Shown: positions 19,363-27,791 of the stretch, in pieces | How the letters are laid out: every line of letters starts with the position of its first letter | Numbering within the stretch: the stretch's first letter is position 1 | Source of the DNA: Flavobacterium pectinovorum | GTDB lineage: Bacteria > Bacteroidota > Bacteroidia > Flavobacteriales > Flavobacteriaceae | NCBI RefSeq assembly: GCF_006438875.1 | Contig: NZ_RCZH01000018.1 | Span: forward strand, 1-64,000 | Direction: 5' to 3' | Length of the DNA: 64,000 bases | Notes under the pieces: model-generated | What the model saw: only the letters and a program-made list of their open reading frames with translations | What the model was told of the DNA's origin: nothing | Database searches by the model: none | Translations under genes and position numbers: made by a program

Positions 19363-19416
19363 TGGTGGAGTGGATACCTTTTTTGCCACAAAAACTTAAG
19401 GCGGTTTTTAGAAATA
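19363..19416 (+). repeat. Dispersed GTGGCA repeat, copy F (5' half)
   Basis: GGTGGAGTGGATACCTTTTT, TTGCCACAAAAACTTAAGGC and GGTTTTTAGAAATATT match the 5' half of the repeat. The 3' half is missing; an IS3-type remnant follows within 50 bp. Confidence 0.75.
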
Positions 19417-19463
19417 TTAAAGAAAGGTCGGAGTTAGATAATTTATAAGAAGAGTAATTCTGA

Positions 19464-19679
19464 AATAAATCAACACTATATAACCTTGAAAACACGCAGA
19501 AAACCAGAAAAAGGTGGCCCTTGGAATTTAAAATCTGTGCGGTCACAATCAGCAACCAGTACAAAAGTGTACTCCGTGTAGCACAGGAGCTTGAGATTAG
19601 CAAACATAGTCTACAGCATTGGAAGAAACTTTATAAGGAATCAGCGTTGAATTCAATGATCCTTTTGGCAATAGATTAG
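19464..19679 (+). pseudogene. IS3-family OrfA remnant
   Basis: A 71-residue open stretch reads KTRKRWPLEFKICAV, then VAQELEISKHSLQHWKKLY. This is the helix-turn-helix region of IS3-type OrfA proteins (VA.ELGI ... L..W motif). No start codon, no leucine-zipper part and no OrfB with a DDE domain are present, so it is a scar of an old insertion. Confidence 0.7.
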
Positions 19680-19747
19680 GGATAACAGACTATATTAAAA
19701 TTTCTCAGAAAAAAATAAAACGACGTTTATTTATGACCATTATAATA

Positions 19748-20398
19748 CTAACCCTCGAGCATTTCTATGAAATCAAGCATATTAAGCTTAATAAGTTCCC
19801 AATGTTTTCCCCTTAAACACAAGGGTTCAAAATCATCATCAGCCTGTGAAAAGTCAGTAAATTTTTCTATAAGAAGTTCCCTATCGTGCGTGTAAGGATA
19901 TCTTTTTTCGTGAAGAGCAAACATCTCATTAATTGTAAAATCTTCCTTAAGCATGTCAATATCCCAAAAATCTTTTTTCCGACCGGTTCGCTGAATAACA
20001 TCGAGCTTCATAGCGGTTATTTCTGCTTTACTCGCCAATCTGAGTCCATTGAATTTCTGTATCTCATCTATAAATGGATCCGTGTAGTAAAGATCAAGTT
20101 TAACGCTTTCCTCAACACTCCTGCCGACATAATATGATTTACCCATACCAACTGGAGAAATATCCATACTATCCACATAAAAATAATGGGCCTTAAGATA
20201 ATTATCCATAGTATTGAAATCCAAACTTCCATAATCAGCATCACTAAACAAATCGATATCTACCGACATCCTGTGCCCATCATAAAGACTAAGTGCAGTT
20301 CCACCTACAAGACGAAAAGCTTCAAATTCCCGAGCCTGCATAAGGTCTTCCAAAATAGTTTTAAGCAACGGGGTAACTGTATTAAAATGTAAAGGCAT
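19748..20398 (-). CDS. AbiEii/AbiGii-type nucleotidyltransferase toxin
   Basis: 216 residues with the DNA polymerase beta-like nucleotidyltransferase core: GGTALSLYDGHRMSVDIDLF contains the GG motif and the DxD metal ligands, and MKLDVIQRTGRKKDFWDI matches the downstream conserved Lys/Asp block. AbiEii proteins act as the toxin of type IV toxin-antitoxin and phage abortive-infection systems; some members modify tRNA ends with nucleotides. It sits 1 bp behind the antitoxin-like gene, so the two are co-transcribed. Housed in the mobile island. Confidence 0.92.
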   Translation of the reverse strand: MPLHFNTVTPLLKTILEDLMQAREFEAFRLVGGTALSLYDGHRMSVDIDLFSDADYGSLDFNTMDNYLKAHYFYVDSMDISPVGMGKSYYVGRSVEESVKLDLYYTDPFIDEIQKFNGLRLASKAEITAMKLDVIQRTGRKKDFWDIDMLKEDFTINEMFALHEKRYPYTHDRELLIEKFTDFSQADDDFEPLCLRGKHWELIKLNMLDFIEMLEG

Positions 20399-20399
20399 A

Positions 20400-20867
20400 T
20401 TAATTTTGGTTTAGAATCGCATTAACAGTCTGAGAACCGTAAAAACGCCTGATTTCATTTTTCTCATCTTCATTTCCACGCTCAAAAATTCTTTTAACAA
20501 CTGCTTTTTTTTGTTTTTGCCAGTCTATTTTATTGATATCTGTATCCCAAAACAAGATTTTTCTGAGAAGACTTACATCCGGTTTATCATTTTTGCTATC
20601 CTGTCTTGTTTTCTTTTTCTCCTGCTCGATATCATAATATACCTGCAATATCATAAAATAACCTTCCTCCATGGCAAGCATCTTTTCTATTTTCATCGAC
20701 AATGATGTGTTCATTCTACGCTTACCTTTAGTAATTGCCGTGAGGGTTTGCGGAAATTCTCCAACCGCAATCGCAAACTGCCCTTTTCCTAATCTGCGCT
20801 TTTGAAGTTCACGCTCCAGAACAAATCCAGGATGTATTCCTTTTATGATATCAAATGAAGTTTTCAT
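20400..20867 (-). CDS. HTH antitoxin-like protein with DUF6922 tail
   Basis: 155 residues. The N-terminus (IHPGFVLERELQKRRLGKGQ, then GEFPQTLTAITKGKRRM) is a HigA-like helix-turn-helix domain. The C-terminus, from LLRKILFWDTDINKIDW on, matches the DUF6922 pattern found with nucleotidyltransferase toxins in Bacteroidetes. It is first in a two-gene operon, is likely the antitoxin, and likely represses its own promoter through the palindrome overlapping its -7 region. Confidence 0.85.
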   Translation of the reverse strand: MKTSFDIIKGIHPGFVLERELQKRRLGKGQFAIAVGEFPQTLTAITKGKRRMNTSLSMKIEKMLAMEEGYFMILQVYYDIEQEKKKTRQDSKNDKPDVSLLRKILFWDTDINKIDWQKQKKAVVKRIFERGNEDEKNEIRRFYGSQTVNAILNQN

Positions 20868-20871
20868 AATA

Positions 20872-20893
20872 CAAAAATAAACAATTTTGTTTA
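20872..20893 (-). promoter_or_regulatory. Promoter and operator of the toxin-antitoxin operon
   Basis: On the minus strand TAAACAAAATTGTTTA (20893-20878) is a palindrome with 7-bp perfect arms, overlapping TATTTTTG (20879-20872), a match to the -7 consensus TAnnTTTG. The -7 ends 4 bp before the ATG, so the transcript may be leaderless. The palindrome is a natural operator for the HTH protein. Confidence 0.55.
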
Positions 20894-21035
20894 CACAAAA
20901 ACATTAAAAATGCAAAGTTTAAATTCTATTTCGTAGATAGATTGCAAAAGCCCTTCATCATTGGCCTTACAACATAGATGTCTTAGTATGCTGCTCTACA
21001 AAAAGACAGCGTTATATCTCAATAAATGATTTAGA

Positions 21036-21298
21036 AATGATAGTCTTTATATTCAGAGAGAATGCAAAGACCAGAAAAGCATACCAAAAGGATTTAGATA
21101 GATATTCATACCCTCATGAGAAAGAATTTGAAATAAATGACATAGAATAATTATGAAATGTACTTTATAATTGGCAAGTTATATTTTCTTAAAAAGATAA
21201 GTCACCAAAGCAAGAGCGCCGCCTAAAAAACAAGAAATTAAAGATAGAAATGTTTTGTATTCCAAATTAAAATATGGAATTAAAAATACCAAATCAAT
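21036..21298 (+). repeat. 263-bp direct repeat, right copy
   Basis: Near-identical to 15161-15424. It includes a truncated version of the 54-aa gene that could still start at an ATG (21037) and give a 37-aa peptide. It ends exactly at the stop of the minus-strand BON chimera, so it marks the right border of the island. Confidence 0.92.
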
Positions 21299-21655
21299 TT
21301 AATTTTTTAAGTTATTTTTTTTGTAATTGAAATGAATAATCAATCTGTTGTCTACTAATGTTATCCCCGGAGCTTTAGAGGCAATATGTCCAGCTTCTTC
21401 CTTTTTATATAATGATGAAACAATGCCTGATAACCTGACAGTAGCCCCCTCAACTTTTACAATTATATCTTTCCTTATTGACCAGTTTCGTTCAAGAGCC
21501 TGCTCAACGTCCCTTTGTTCAATAGTATCATGAAGTGTAGATTGGACTATTAACACACCTTTAATCATGCCTTTGATTTCACCTACTATTCGGTCTTTGT
21601 TGTTTAAAATTAATGTGTCATTGTGTGAGAATACATAATTAGAAAGAAGACTCAA
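21299..21655 (-). CDS. Chimera of DUF481-like N-terminus and a BON domain
   Basis: No ATG is available; the frame opens at TTG (21655). The first 35 residues (NDTLILNNKDRIVGEIKG) look like the start of a DUF481-type outer-membrane protein. From QRDVEQALERNWSIRKD to VDNRLIIHF it is a BON domain ending, nearly the same as the one at 36665 (SGIVSSL.KEEA). Two unrelated gene pieces seem joined in frame, probably by deletion. It may be a pseudogene rather than a working fusion. BON domains bind membranes or periplasmic partners in osmotic-stress proteins. Confidence 0.5.
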   Translation of the reverse strand: MSLLSNYVFSHNDTLILNNKDRIVGEIKGMIKGVLIVQSTLHDTIEQRDVEQALERNWSIRKDIIVKVEGATVRLSGIVSSLYKKEEAGHIASKAPGITLVDNRLIIHFNYKKNNLKN

Positions 21656-21864
21656 TAGTATTCAGCAAATTTTAAATTATACAATTCTTTAGGGATTGAC
21701 ATATTTCCGGCATTTATCTTATTATAACTAATTTAAGAAAATTTCAAATCCAAAAATCAAAAAATTAGTTGCAATCTATAAAATGAAACCTAATTATAAT
21801 TTCTTTCTAAGATCCCTTTAATAGTTACTATAAATTGTAATAATGACAAAGACATCAGGGAAAC

Positions 21865-22251
21865 TCATTTGTTACCGCTGGCTACATAATAGATGGTAAA
21901 ATGAAGTAAAAGAGCCCTGGATATACGCATTATTGGTATTTGCAGGCCAAAACAAATGATGATAAAGAATCCCAGCATCATTTCCAAAGAAAGAGAGTAA
22001 GTCTCTTTTAAAATGAAACCAAAAAAAATCATGGGTACAAAAAGGATTAAAACTATGGGATAACTAATCCATAACGCAGCGGAATAAAATCCGGGTTCAA
22101 TCCTGAAATCCTGATTGCAGTGCTCACATCTCTCGGGCATTTTTAAAATGGATTTAAAAACAAAAAGTCCCGGCCTGGTAAATAAATTACCTTTGTAACA
22201 TCGCGGACATTTTAATGCAAAAATGTTGTATAGTTTTGTTGTTACTTTCAT
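21865..22251 (-). CDS. DUF983 family membrane protein
   Basis: 128 residues. Two CxxC pairs, CPRCYKGNLF (residues 15-24) and CEHCNQDF, form a probable zinc ribbon. Two membrane helices follow (YPIVLILFVPMIFFGFIL and MMLGFFIIICFGLQIPI). This matches the DUF983 family, whose function is unknown, though some relatives sit near cytochrome oxidase genes. It lies 77 bp downstream of icd on the same strand and may be co-transcribed. Confidence 0.88.
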   Translation of the reverse strand: MKVTTKLYNIFALKCPRCYKGNLFTRPGLFVFKSILKMPERCEHCNQDFRIEPGFYSAALWISYPIVLILFVPMIFFGFILKETYSLSLEMMLGFFIIICFGLQIPIMRISRALLLHFTIYYVASGNK

Positions 22252-22328
22252 CGGTCAGGTAAATTTTTATAATTTAATCCAGACAGCCCCAGACGGCGCT
22301 GCCCGGATTAAGCAGCTAATGAAACATA

Positions 22329-23552
22329 CTACATATTATCGACAACTGCCTGGCCGAATTCAGAACATTTGATCAGAGTTGCCCCTTGCATCAAACGCTC
22401 AAAATCATACGTAACGATTTTATTACCGATAGCTCCTTTTAATCCCTTTACAATAAGATCTGCAGCATCCTGCCATCCCATATATTCGAGCATCATTACC
22501 CCGGAAAGGATTTCAGAAGACGGATTTACCTTATCAAGATCCTTATACTTAGGGGCTGTTCCGTGTGTTGCCTCAAAAATAGATACCCCTGTGGTATAAT
22601 TAATATTGGCTCCGGGCGCTATGCCTATTCCTCCCACTATGGCAGCCAGGGCATCTGAAATGTAATCCCCGTTCAGATTCAGCGTAGCAATCACATCATA
22701 CTGCTCAGGCCTTAAGATAATTTGTTGTAAAAACGCATCGGCTATTACATCTTTTATAATTACTTTATGTCCATACTTTTCCATAATAAGCCACGGGCCT
22801 CCCTCGTACTCTTTTGCCCCAAACTCCTCTCTGGCCAGCTGATAGCCCCATTCTTTAAATTGCCCTTCGGTAAATTTCATAATATTTCCTTTATGCACGA
22901 TGGTCACAGAATCCTTCCTGAAATCAATGGCATGCTTGAGAGCCGCTCTTATCAGGCGCTCACTTCCTTCTTTGGATACGGGTTTTATTCCAATGGATAC
23001 CGTATTGGGAAACCTAATGTTCTTAACACCCATCTCATCAATAAGAAAGTTCTTCACCTTTTCCAGTTCCGGTGTTCCTGCCATCCATTCGATACCAGCG
23101 TATATATCTTCGGTATTTTCCCTAAAAATAATCATATCTACTTTCTCAGGCGCTTTTACCGGAGAAGGTACTCCTTTGAACCATTTTACCGGTCTTACGC
23201 AGGCATATAAATCCAGTTTTTGTCTCAGGGCAACATTAAGTGATCGCATGCCGCCACCAACCGGTGTAGTTAAAGGGCCTTTAATGGCCACCAGAAATTC
23301 CTCAATATCTCTAACAGTCTGGTCCGGAAGCCAGTTTCCTGTTTTTTTAAAAGCTTTTTCACCGGCATATATTTCCTTCCACTGGATCTTTCTGCTGCTC
23401 CCGTACGCTTTTTGAACTGCAGCATCGAAAACCAATCTTGAAGCTTTCCAAATATCCGCCCCTATACCGTCTCCCTCAATAAAAGGAATTATAGGATGGG
23501 AAGGCACAACGAGCCTTCCGTTTTGAATACTTATTTTATTCTCATTCATCAT
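22329..23552 (-). CDS. icd: NADP-dependent isocitrate dehydrogenase, homodimeric type
   Basis: The enzyme oxidatively decarboxylates isocitrate to 2-oxoglutarate in the TCA cycle. I prefer M17 of the long frame (ATG at 23552; 23549 also possible) since [12 protein letters not shown] begins the family homology. The sequence follows E. coli Icd: [14 protein letters not shown], the isocitrate/phosphorylation loop [13 protein letters not shown] (Ser is the kinase target in E. coli), [14 protein letters not shown], and the cofactor region [12 protein letters not shown]. Length (about 407 aa) is normal. It is divergent from a Crp/Fnr gene, with a shared palindrome-bearing intergenic region, suggesting regulation by that protein. 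Confidence 0.95.
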   Translation of the reverse strand: MMNENKISIQNGRLVVPSHPIIPFIEGDGIGADIWKASRLVFDAAVQKAYGSSRKIQWKEIYAGEKAFKKTGNWLPDQTVRDIEEFLVAIKGPLTTPVGGGMRSLNVALRQKLDLYACVRPVKWFKGVPSPVKAPEKVDMIIFRENTEDIYAGIEWMAGTPELEKVKNFLIDEMGVKNIRFPNTVSIGIKPVSKEGSERLIRAALKHAIDFRKDSVTIVHKGNIMKFTEGQFKEWGYQLAREEFGAKEYEGGPWLIMEKYGHKVIIKDVIADAFLQQIILRPEQYDVIATLNLNGDYISDALAAIVGGIGIAPGANINYTTGVSIFEATHGTAPKYKDLDKVNPSSEILSGVMMLEYMGWQDAADLIVKGLKGAIGNKIVTYDFERLMQGATLIKCSEFGQAVVDNM

Positions 23553-23673
23553 ATTGTAAATTTTTGAAAAAAAGTTCCACGCAGACTTTCCTTGATTCAA
23601 CTTTATTTTAGTTATTTAACCTTCGCTATTGACTTACTTAATTAAACGTAAGAAGTACAGCTAATTTTTACAA

Positions 23674-23718
23674 ATATATAACATTTGTTATATATTTAAT
23701 TAATAAGTGTTATATTTG
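23674..23718 (+). promoter_or_regulatory. Palindromic operator and -7 element, icd/crp divergent region
   Basis: ATATATAACA-TT-TGTTATATAT (23674-23695) is a palindrome with perfect 10-bp arms, and a half-site GTGTTATAT follows at 23708-23716. TATATTTG (23711-23718) fits the -7 consensus for the Crp/Fnr gene, ending 4 bp before its ATG. The palindrome probably binds the Crp/Fnr protein or another dimeric regulator acting on both genes. Confidence 0.6.
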
Positions 23719-23722
23719 TTTT

Positions 23723-24418
23723 ATGAGAGATTTCTTTTCCCAATTTGATTTCCAGAGTGACCTGCTCTTTGAAGACCTAACGGAGTCAGAAAATCAGGCC
23801 GTTGAAAACACTATGGAATCCCTTGCTATAAAAAAAGGCAGTATGCTTTTTTATGAAGGTGGTATCCCTACTGGTATCTATCAGATAAAACAGGGTAAAG
23901 CCAAAAAATTCAAACGCGGTTTTACCGGTGATGAACAAATATTTTACATTTATACGCCCCAGGATGTATTAGGTTATCATGCCCTGCTTGGACAGGAACG
24001 ATATCAGGATTCCTGTGAGGCTCTCGAAGATTTAAAAGTAAATTTTATAGCTAAGGAAGATTTCCTCAGACTGCTTAGGGAAATTCCGGCCTTGCAGCAA
24101 AAACTCATTAAAAACATCGGCCACGAATTTGGTGTTCTGGCCAACATCATTGCTGTACTGGCACAAAAGAACCAGAATGCACGCCTGGCATTGTTTTTAC
24201 TGCTTTTAGAAAACAGATTCAATCGAAACTCCCCAACAGTAAAAGGTATCGACCTGACACGTGATGATCTGGCGAACCTTATCGGGACATCACAAGAAAG
24301 CCTGGGCAGAAGCCTCAAACAATTCAAGGAACAAGGCTGCATTGAAACTGACAAAAGAAATATTTATATAAAAGACAGCCTACAGCTCGAGCAGCTCCTG
24401 CAGGTCAAAATAGACTGA
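23723..24418 (+). CDS. Crp/Fnr family transcriptional regulator
   Basis: 231 residues. The cyclic-nucleotide-binding-like beta roll covers about 20-140 (KGSMLFYEGGIPTGIYQIKQ, then YTPQDVLGYHALL). A dimerisation helix precedes the winged HTH (DLTRDDLANLIGTSQESLGR). The recognition helix has E and R but G at the Ser position of the FNR E..SR motif, so its target probably differs from the FNR box. No Fe-S cysteine cluster is seen. It is divergent from icd with a strong palindrome between them. Confidence 0.92.
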   Translation: MRDFFSQFDFQSDLLFEDLTESENQAVENTMESLAIKKGSMLFYEGGIPTGIYQIKQGKAKKFKRGFTGDEQIFYIYTPQDVLGYHALLGQERYQDSCEALEDLKVNFIAKEDFLRLLREIPALQQKLIKNIGHEFGVLANIIAVLAQKNQNARLALFLLLLENRFNRNSPTVKGIDLTRDDLANLIGTSQESLGRSLKQFKEQGCIETDKRNIYIKDSLQLEQLLQVKID

Positions 24419-24456
24419 TTTTTAACGCTGTAAAAATAGACCGGCCGCCTGTTTTA

Positions 24457-24500
24457 AAAAATGACGAAGATCACCCCAAAAGGTAATCTTCGTCATTTTT
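24457..24500 (+). terminator. Terminator after the Crp/Fnr gene
   Basis: AAAATGACGAAGAT and ATCTTCGTCATTTT pair perfectly over 14 bp around a CACCCCAAAAGGTA loop, followed by a T tract. Confidence 0.9.
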
Positions 24501-24550
24501 GTTTTTTTTACTTCCCCTTAACTTGCTCTCTGATACCTAACGCCCACTAA

Positions 24551-25192
24551 ATGGAGATGCAAGTAAAGAAAAAAAAAGTAGCTCTTATTGTGGCCCATCC
24601 TGATGATGAAACCCTATGGGCCGGAGGAATGCTGCTCAGTAATCCCCATTGGGAGTGCTTTATAGTATGCCTTTGCAGAAAACACGACCCTGATAGGGCT
24701 CCTAAATTTTATAAAGCGCTCGAAGTGCTGCAATGCACAGGTACGATGGGAAATCTGGACGACGGACCTGACCAGATACCACGCGATAAATCAGAAATCG
24801 CCCCTCTTGTACTGCAATTATTACCTGAAGGTCACTATGATCTCATCCTTACCCATAATCCGCTGGGAGAATATACAAGACATCTCAGACATGAAGAAAC
24901 AGGCCGCTCTGTAATAAGTCTCTGGGATGACGGAAAAATTTCATCCGGTGAGCTTCTCGTATTTGCTTACGAAGACCACAATAAACAGTATTATCCCAAG
25001 GCCATCCCTCTGGCTGATATTCAATTAACACTTCGGGCTGAACTCTGGCAAAAGAAATATGAAATTATGACCCGAATATACGGCTTTGCCCCCGATAGCT
25101 GGGAAGTACAAACAACTCCAAAGACAGAAGCATTCTGGAGAGTTTCCAGCAAAAAAGACGCCCGTAACTGGCTTAAAGAAACAAAACTATGA
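24551..25192 (+). CDS. PIG-L family deacetylase
   Basis: 213 residues with the metal-binding signature AHPDDETLWAGG near residue 16 and the third ligand region RHLRHEETG near 117. Members of this family (LmbE/PIG-L, MshB, BshB) remove N-acetyl groups from GlcNAc-type glycosides. There is no signal peptide, so it acts in the cytoplasm. It is the first gene of a three-gene operon; its stop overlaps the glycosyltransferase start by 4 bp (ATGA). That coupling suggests it acts on the product of that transferase. Confidence 0.93.
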   Translation: MEMQVKKKKVALIVAHPDDETLWAGGMLLSNPHWECFIVCLCRKHDPDRAPKFYKALEVLQCTGTMGNLDDGPDQIPRDKSEIAPLVLQLLPEGHYDLILTHNPLGEYTRHLRHEETGRSVISLWDDGKISSGELLVFAYEDHNKQYYPKAIPLADIQLTLRAELWQKKYEIMTRIYGFAPDSWEVQTTPKTEAFWRVSSKKDARNWLKETKL

Positions 25193-26331
25193 AAGTACTT
25201 GTATTATATGATTATCCACCCACACCCGGAGGTCTTGCGACCCAGGGGCACCTTCTCTATGAAGGCCTTTTGGCCAATGGCGTTGAAGCCCATGCGGTTC
25301 ATGTTGAATCAGCACTTGAAAAACAATGGTACTACGACTGGTTTAAACCTGATGTTGTGGTAGGTACCGGCTACTGGGGACACACGCCACAACTGGTGCT
25401 GCATCCTCAAAAATTCGGTATCACCGCTGTACCTTGGCTGGTGGCCGACGGCTATATTGCCAATTACCAAAATGTCCTGAACGGCTTGCCACTGATACTG
25501 GTAACTTCCAACTGGGTAAAGGAAATGTATGTAAGGGACGGCATTAGCAGTGATAACATTGAAGTTCTTCCAGTAGGCTGTGATACCGATGCCTTTAGGC
25601 CTTATGATGAAAATGATCCAAAAGTACTCGCAGCGCGCAAAGCTCTTGCAATAGCCCCTGAGGAGCAGCTTCTGCTGACCATTGGCGGGGATGCTGCCTC
25701 CAAAGGTGCCCGCGAGGTCATGGAAGCTTTAGCTATAGCGGGGAAAGAGCTGCCACCCTGGAAATATGTCTGCAAGGTCTGGCCCCAGCCCAGAACTGCC
25801 CTTCAGAGCAATCTGGATCAAAAGCTTGCCGAACAGCTCGGGATTAGCAATAACGTGATATTCCAAACCAGTATCATATCCAGAAATTTCATCCCCTATA
25901 TGTTAAATGCCTGCGATATCTATGCAGCCCCATCAAGGCTCGAAGGATTTGGAATGCCTCAGGTGGAAGCAGGCGCCTGCGGTAAACCTGTAATTGGAAT
26001 AAAGGCAATGGGAATGCTCGACACCCTTATAGACAACCAGACTGCGTGCCTGGCGGGTATCGGACAAAAAATAGTAGTCAATGAAGTAACCCTGGGCTCT
26101 GAATCAGGCTTTGAGGAAAACAGGCGTGTTGTCTTTGATGAACCAAGAACAGTAGACTACCGCGCCAATGTAGCGGATATCAAAGATGCTCTTATCAGGT
26201 TAATGAACAGTAAGGACCTGCGCGGGCAGATGGGAACCGCTGGGCGAAAACGTGCAGTTGAAAATTTCGACTACAGGATTGTGGCAGCGAAATTTATAAA
26301 AATCATCAATGAAAGACTCCAAATATATTAA
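25189..26331 (+). CDS. GT4-type glycosyltransferase
   Basis: 380 residues with the GT-B fold. The N-terminus MKVLVLYDYPPTPGGLATQ has the Gly-rich acceptor loop. The C-terminal nucleotide-sugar site shows APSRLEGFGMPQVEAGACG, the E.FG.P..E motif of family 4. It transfers a sugar from a nucleotide donor with retention. It has the same pairing with a PIG-L deacetylase as BshA/BshB and MshA/MshB in low-molecular-weight thiol synthesis, but it may make another glycoside. The third gene starts 12 bp downstream. Confidence 0.92.
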   Translation: MKVLVLYDYPPTPGGLATQGHLLYEGLLANGVEAHAVHVESALEKQWYYDWFKPDVVVGTGYWGHTPQLVLHPQKFGITAVPWLVADGYIANYQNVLNGLPLILVTSNWVKEMYVRDGISSDNIEVLPVGCDTDAFRPYDENDPKVLAARKALAIAPEEQLLLTIGGDAASKGAREVMEALAIAGKELPPWKYVCKVWPQPRTALQSNLDQKLAEQLGISNNVIFQTSIISRNFIPYMLNACDIYAAPSRLEGFGMPQVEAGACGKPVIGIKAMGMLDTLIDNQTACLAGIGQKIVVNEVTLGSESGFEENRRVVFDEPRTVDYRANVADIKDALIRLMNSKDLRGQMGTAGRKRAVENFDYRIVAAKFIKIINERLQIY

Positions 26332-26343
26332 ATTCCACAGCTC

Positions 26344-27504
26344 ATGGACAACAGAAACTGGACAGAAATAGAACAAGCAAAAAGTGCGGCACTGCAAGTA
26401 CTGCTACACAATGTAAAAGGTCCCTTTGAAGGGCTTCCCAGAACTGCAGCATGGGGATATCCCGAGCCTTATACGCGCGATTTAATGATCAGTATCCTTG
26501 GTGTTGCCGTATCCGAAAATGAAGAATTAATAAGTGCGATGCAGAAAACACTTCAGGTGCTTTCTGAAAATCAGTCCCTAAGGGGAAACATTCCTTCATT
26601 AGTCCATGACCCTGACAATAGAGGAGCAAGTGATACCACACCCTTATTTTTACTGGCAGTGGGCATTTTCAGAAAATTAACCGGGGAAAAGGATTTTCTG
26701 CAAGAGGCAGTCCAAAAAGCATTAACCTGGATGGAATACCAGAGTCCTTCTGATGATTATCTTGTGGCCCAGCAGCCTACAAGTGACTGGCGCGACGAGC
26801 AATGGGTATTGGGCTATGGACTGTATGTTAACACCTTAACCTATAGTTACCTTCAGATACTAGGGCATACAGAAAGAGCAGTCGGACTGCAAAACGCAAT
26901 GGAACATTTTACCATTACCACCCCCACAAATCCTACACATCTGCATGAAGGGATGCTGATAAAACAAAAACCCTATTATGCCTTATGGTCCTACAAAATA
27001 TACAACAGTGAAAGATTTGACCTCTTAGGCAACAGCCTGGCTGTTCTCTCAGGTCTCGCTTCTGAGCAGAGAGCAGATCATATTGTGAAATGGGTAGAAA
27101 ATCAATGTGAGATTATGATAAAGAATAAAGATCTGGCCTTAAAACTGGCCCCGAATTTCTTCCCTTATATTCTGCCTGAAGATCCCGACTGGATCCCCAG
27201 ATATGAGCAGTATAATCTTCCCGGGGATTATCACAATGGAGGTATATGGCCTTTCATTTCAGCGCTTCACATAGCGGCTCTGGTTCGGGCGGGAAAACCT
27301 GAACTGGCAAGGGAAAAACTATTCCTGCTTACTGATTTGATTAAAAAATCAAGAAACAAAGATCTCGATTATGGTTTTAATGAATGGTACAAAGCCCAGG
27401 ACGGCGAGCCTATGGGCCAGGACTGGCAGAGCTGGTCGGCTTCCCTATACCTCTATGCAGTGACCTGTGTAGAGACCAATACTACACCTTATTTTGTGGT
27501 GTGA
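26344..27504 (+). CDS. Six-hairpin glycosidase (amylo-1,6-glucosidase / GH100-like)
   Basis: 386 residues without signal peptide. The pattern of an (alpha/alpha)6 barrel is clear: GYPEPYTRDLMISIL near 38, WRDEQWVLGYGLYVNTL near 150, PGDYHNGGIWPFISAL near 300 and GQDWQSWSASLYLYA near 363. These are the acidic blocks of glycogen-debranching/neutral-invertase type clan GH enzymes. It probably hydrolyses or phosphorolyses an intracellular glycoside. Third gene of the PIG-L/GT4/GH operon; the substrate may be the product of the first two enzymes, or a common saccharide. Confidence 0.82.
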   Translation: MDNRNWTEIEQAKSAALQVLLHNVKGPFEGLPRTAAWGYPEPYTRDLMISILGVAVSENEELISAMQKTLQVLSENQSLRGNIPSLVHDPDNRGASDTTPLFLLAVGIFRKLTGEKDFLQEAVQKALTWMEYQSPSDDYLVAQQPTSDWRDEQWVLGYGLYVNTLTYSYLQILGHTERAVGLQNAMEHFTITTPTNPTHLHEGMLIKQKPYYALWSYKIYNSERFDLLGNSLAVLSGLASEQRADHIVKWVENQCEIMIKNKDLALKLAPNFFPYILPEDPDWIPRYEQYNLPGDYHNGGIWPFISALHIAALVRAGKPELAREKLFLLTDLIKKSRNKDLDYGFNEWYKAQDGEPMGQDWQSWSASLYLYAVTCVETNTTPYFVV

Positions 27505-27751
27505 TTTTGAGCCTTAAAAAATATTATTTTAAGAAAAAGACAACAGACAGTTTTGTACCGCTGCTCTGGACTGTACAATAATATTAGGTTCCAGGGTAAG
27601 GAGTGTTGTTACGGCTTTTGCTGCCAAGCAGTTATCCCTACCCATCTCAATGACTTTTATAGCTTTTCTTTTACGATGACCTTTATAATCGGGACAATCC
27701 ACTGGCCAAAGTGCTTTTTGAGAATTAAATTTTATGTCCTGTCAATTTAAA

Positions 27752-27783
27752 AAATCCAAATGGAGAGCCCATTGGGATTTTTG
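27752..27783. terminator. Terminator between convergent operons
   Basis: AAATCCAAATGG and CCATTGGGATTT pair over 12 bp with one mismatch around AGAGC, followed by T residues on the plus strand and preceded by A residues, so it can serve both strands. Confidence 0.7.
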
Positions 27784-27791
27784 CTTTTACA

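Noticed and set aside
24551-26331. Bacillithiol genes bshA/bshB
   Set aside because: The pairing is similar, but no bshC is next to them and a glycosidase follows; the names would be too specific.
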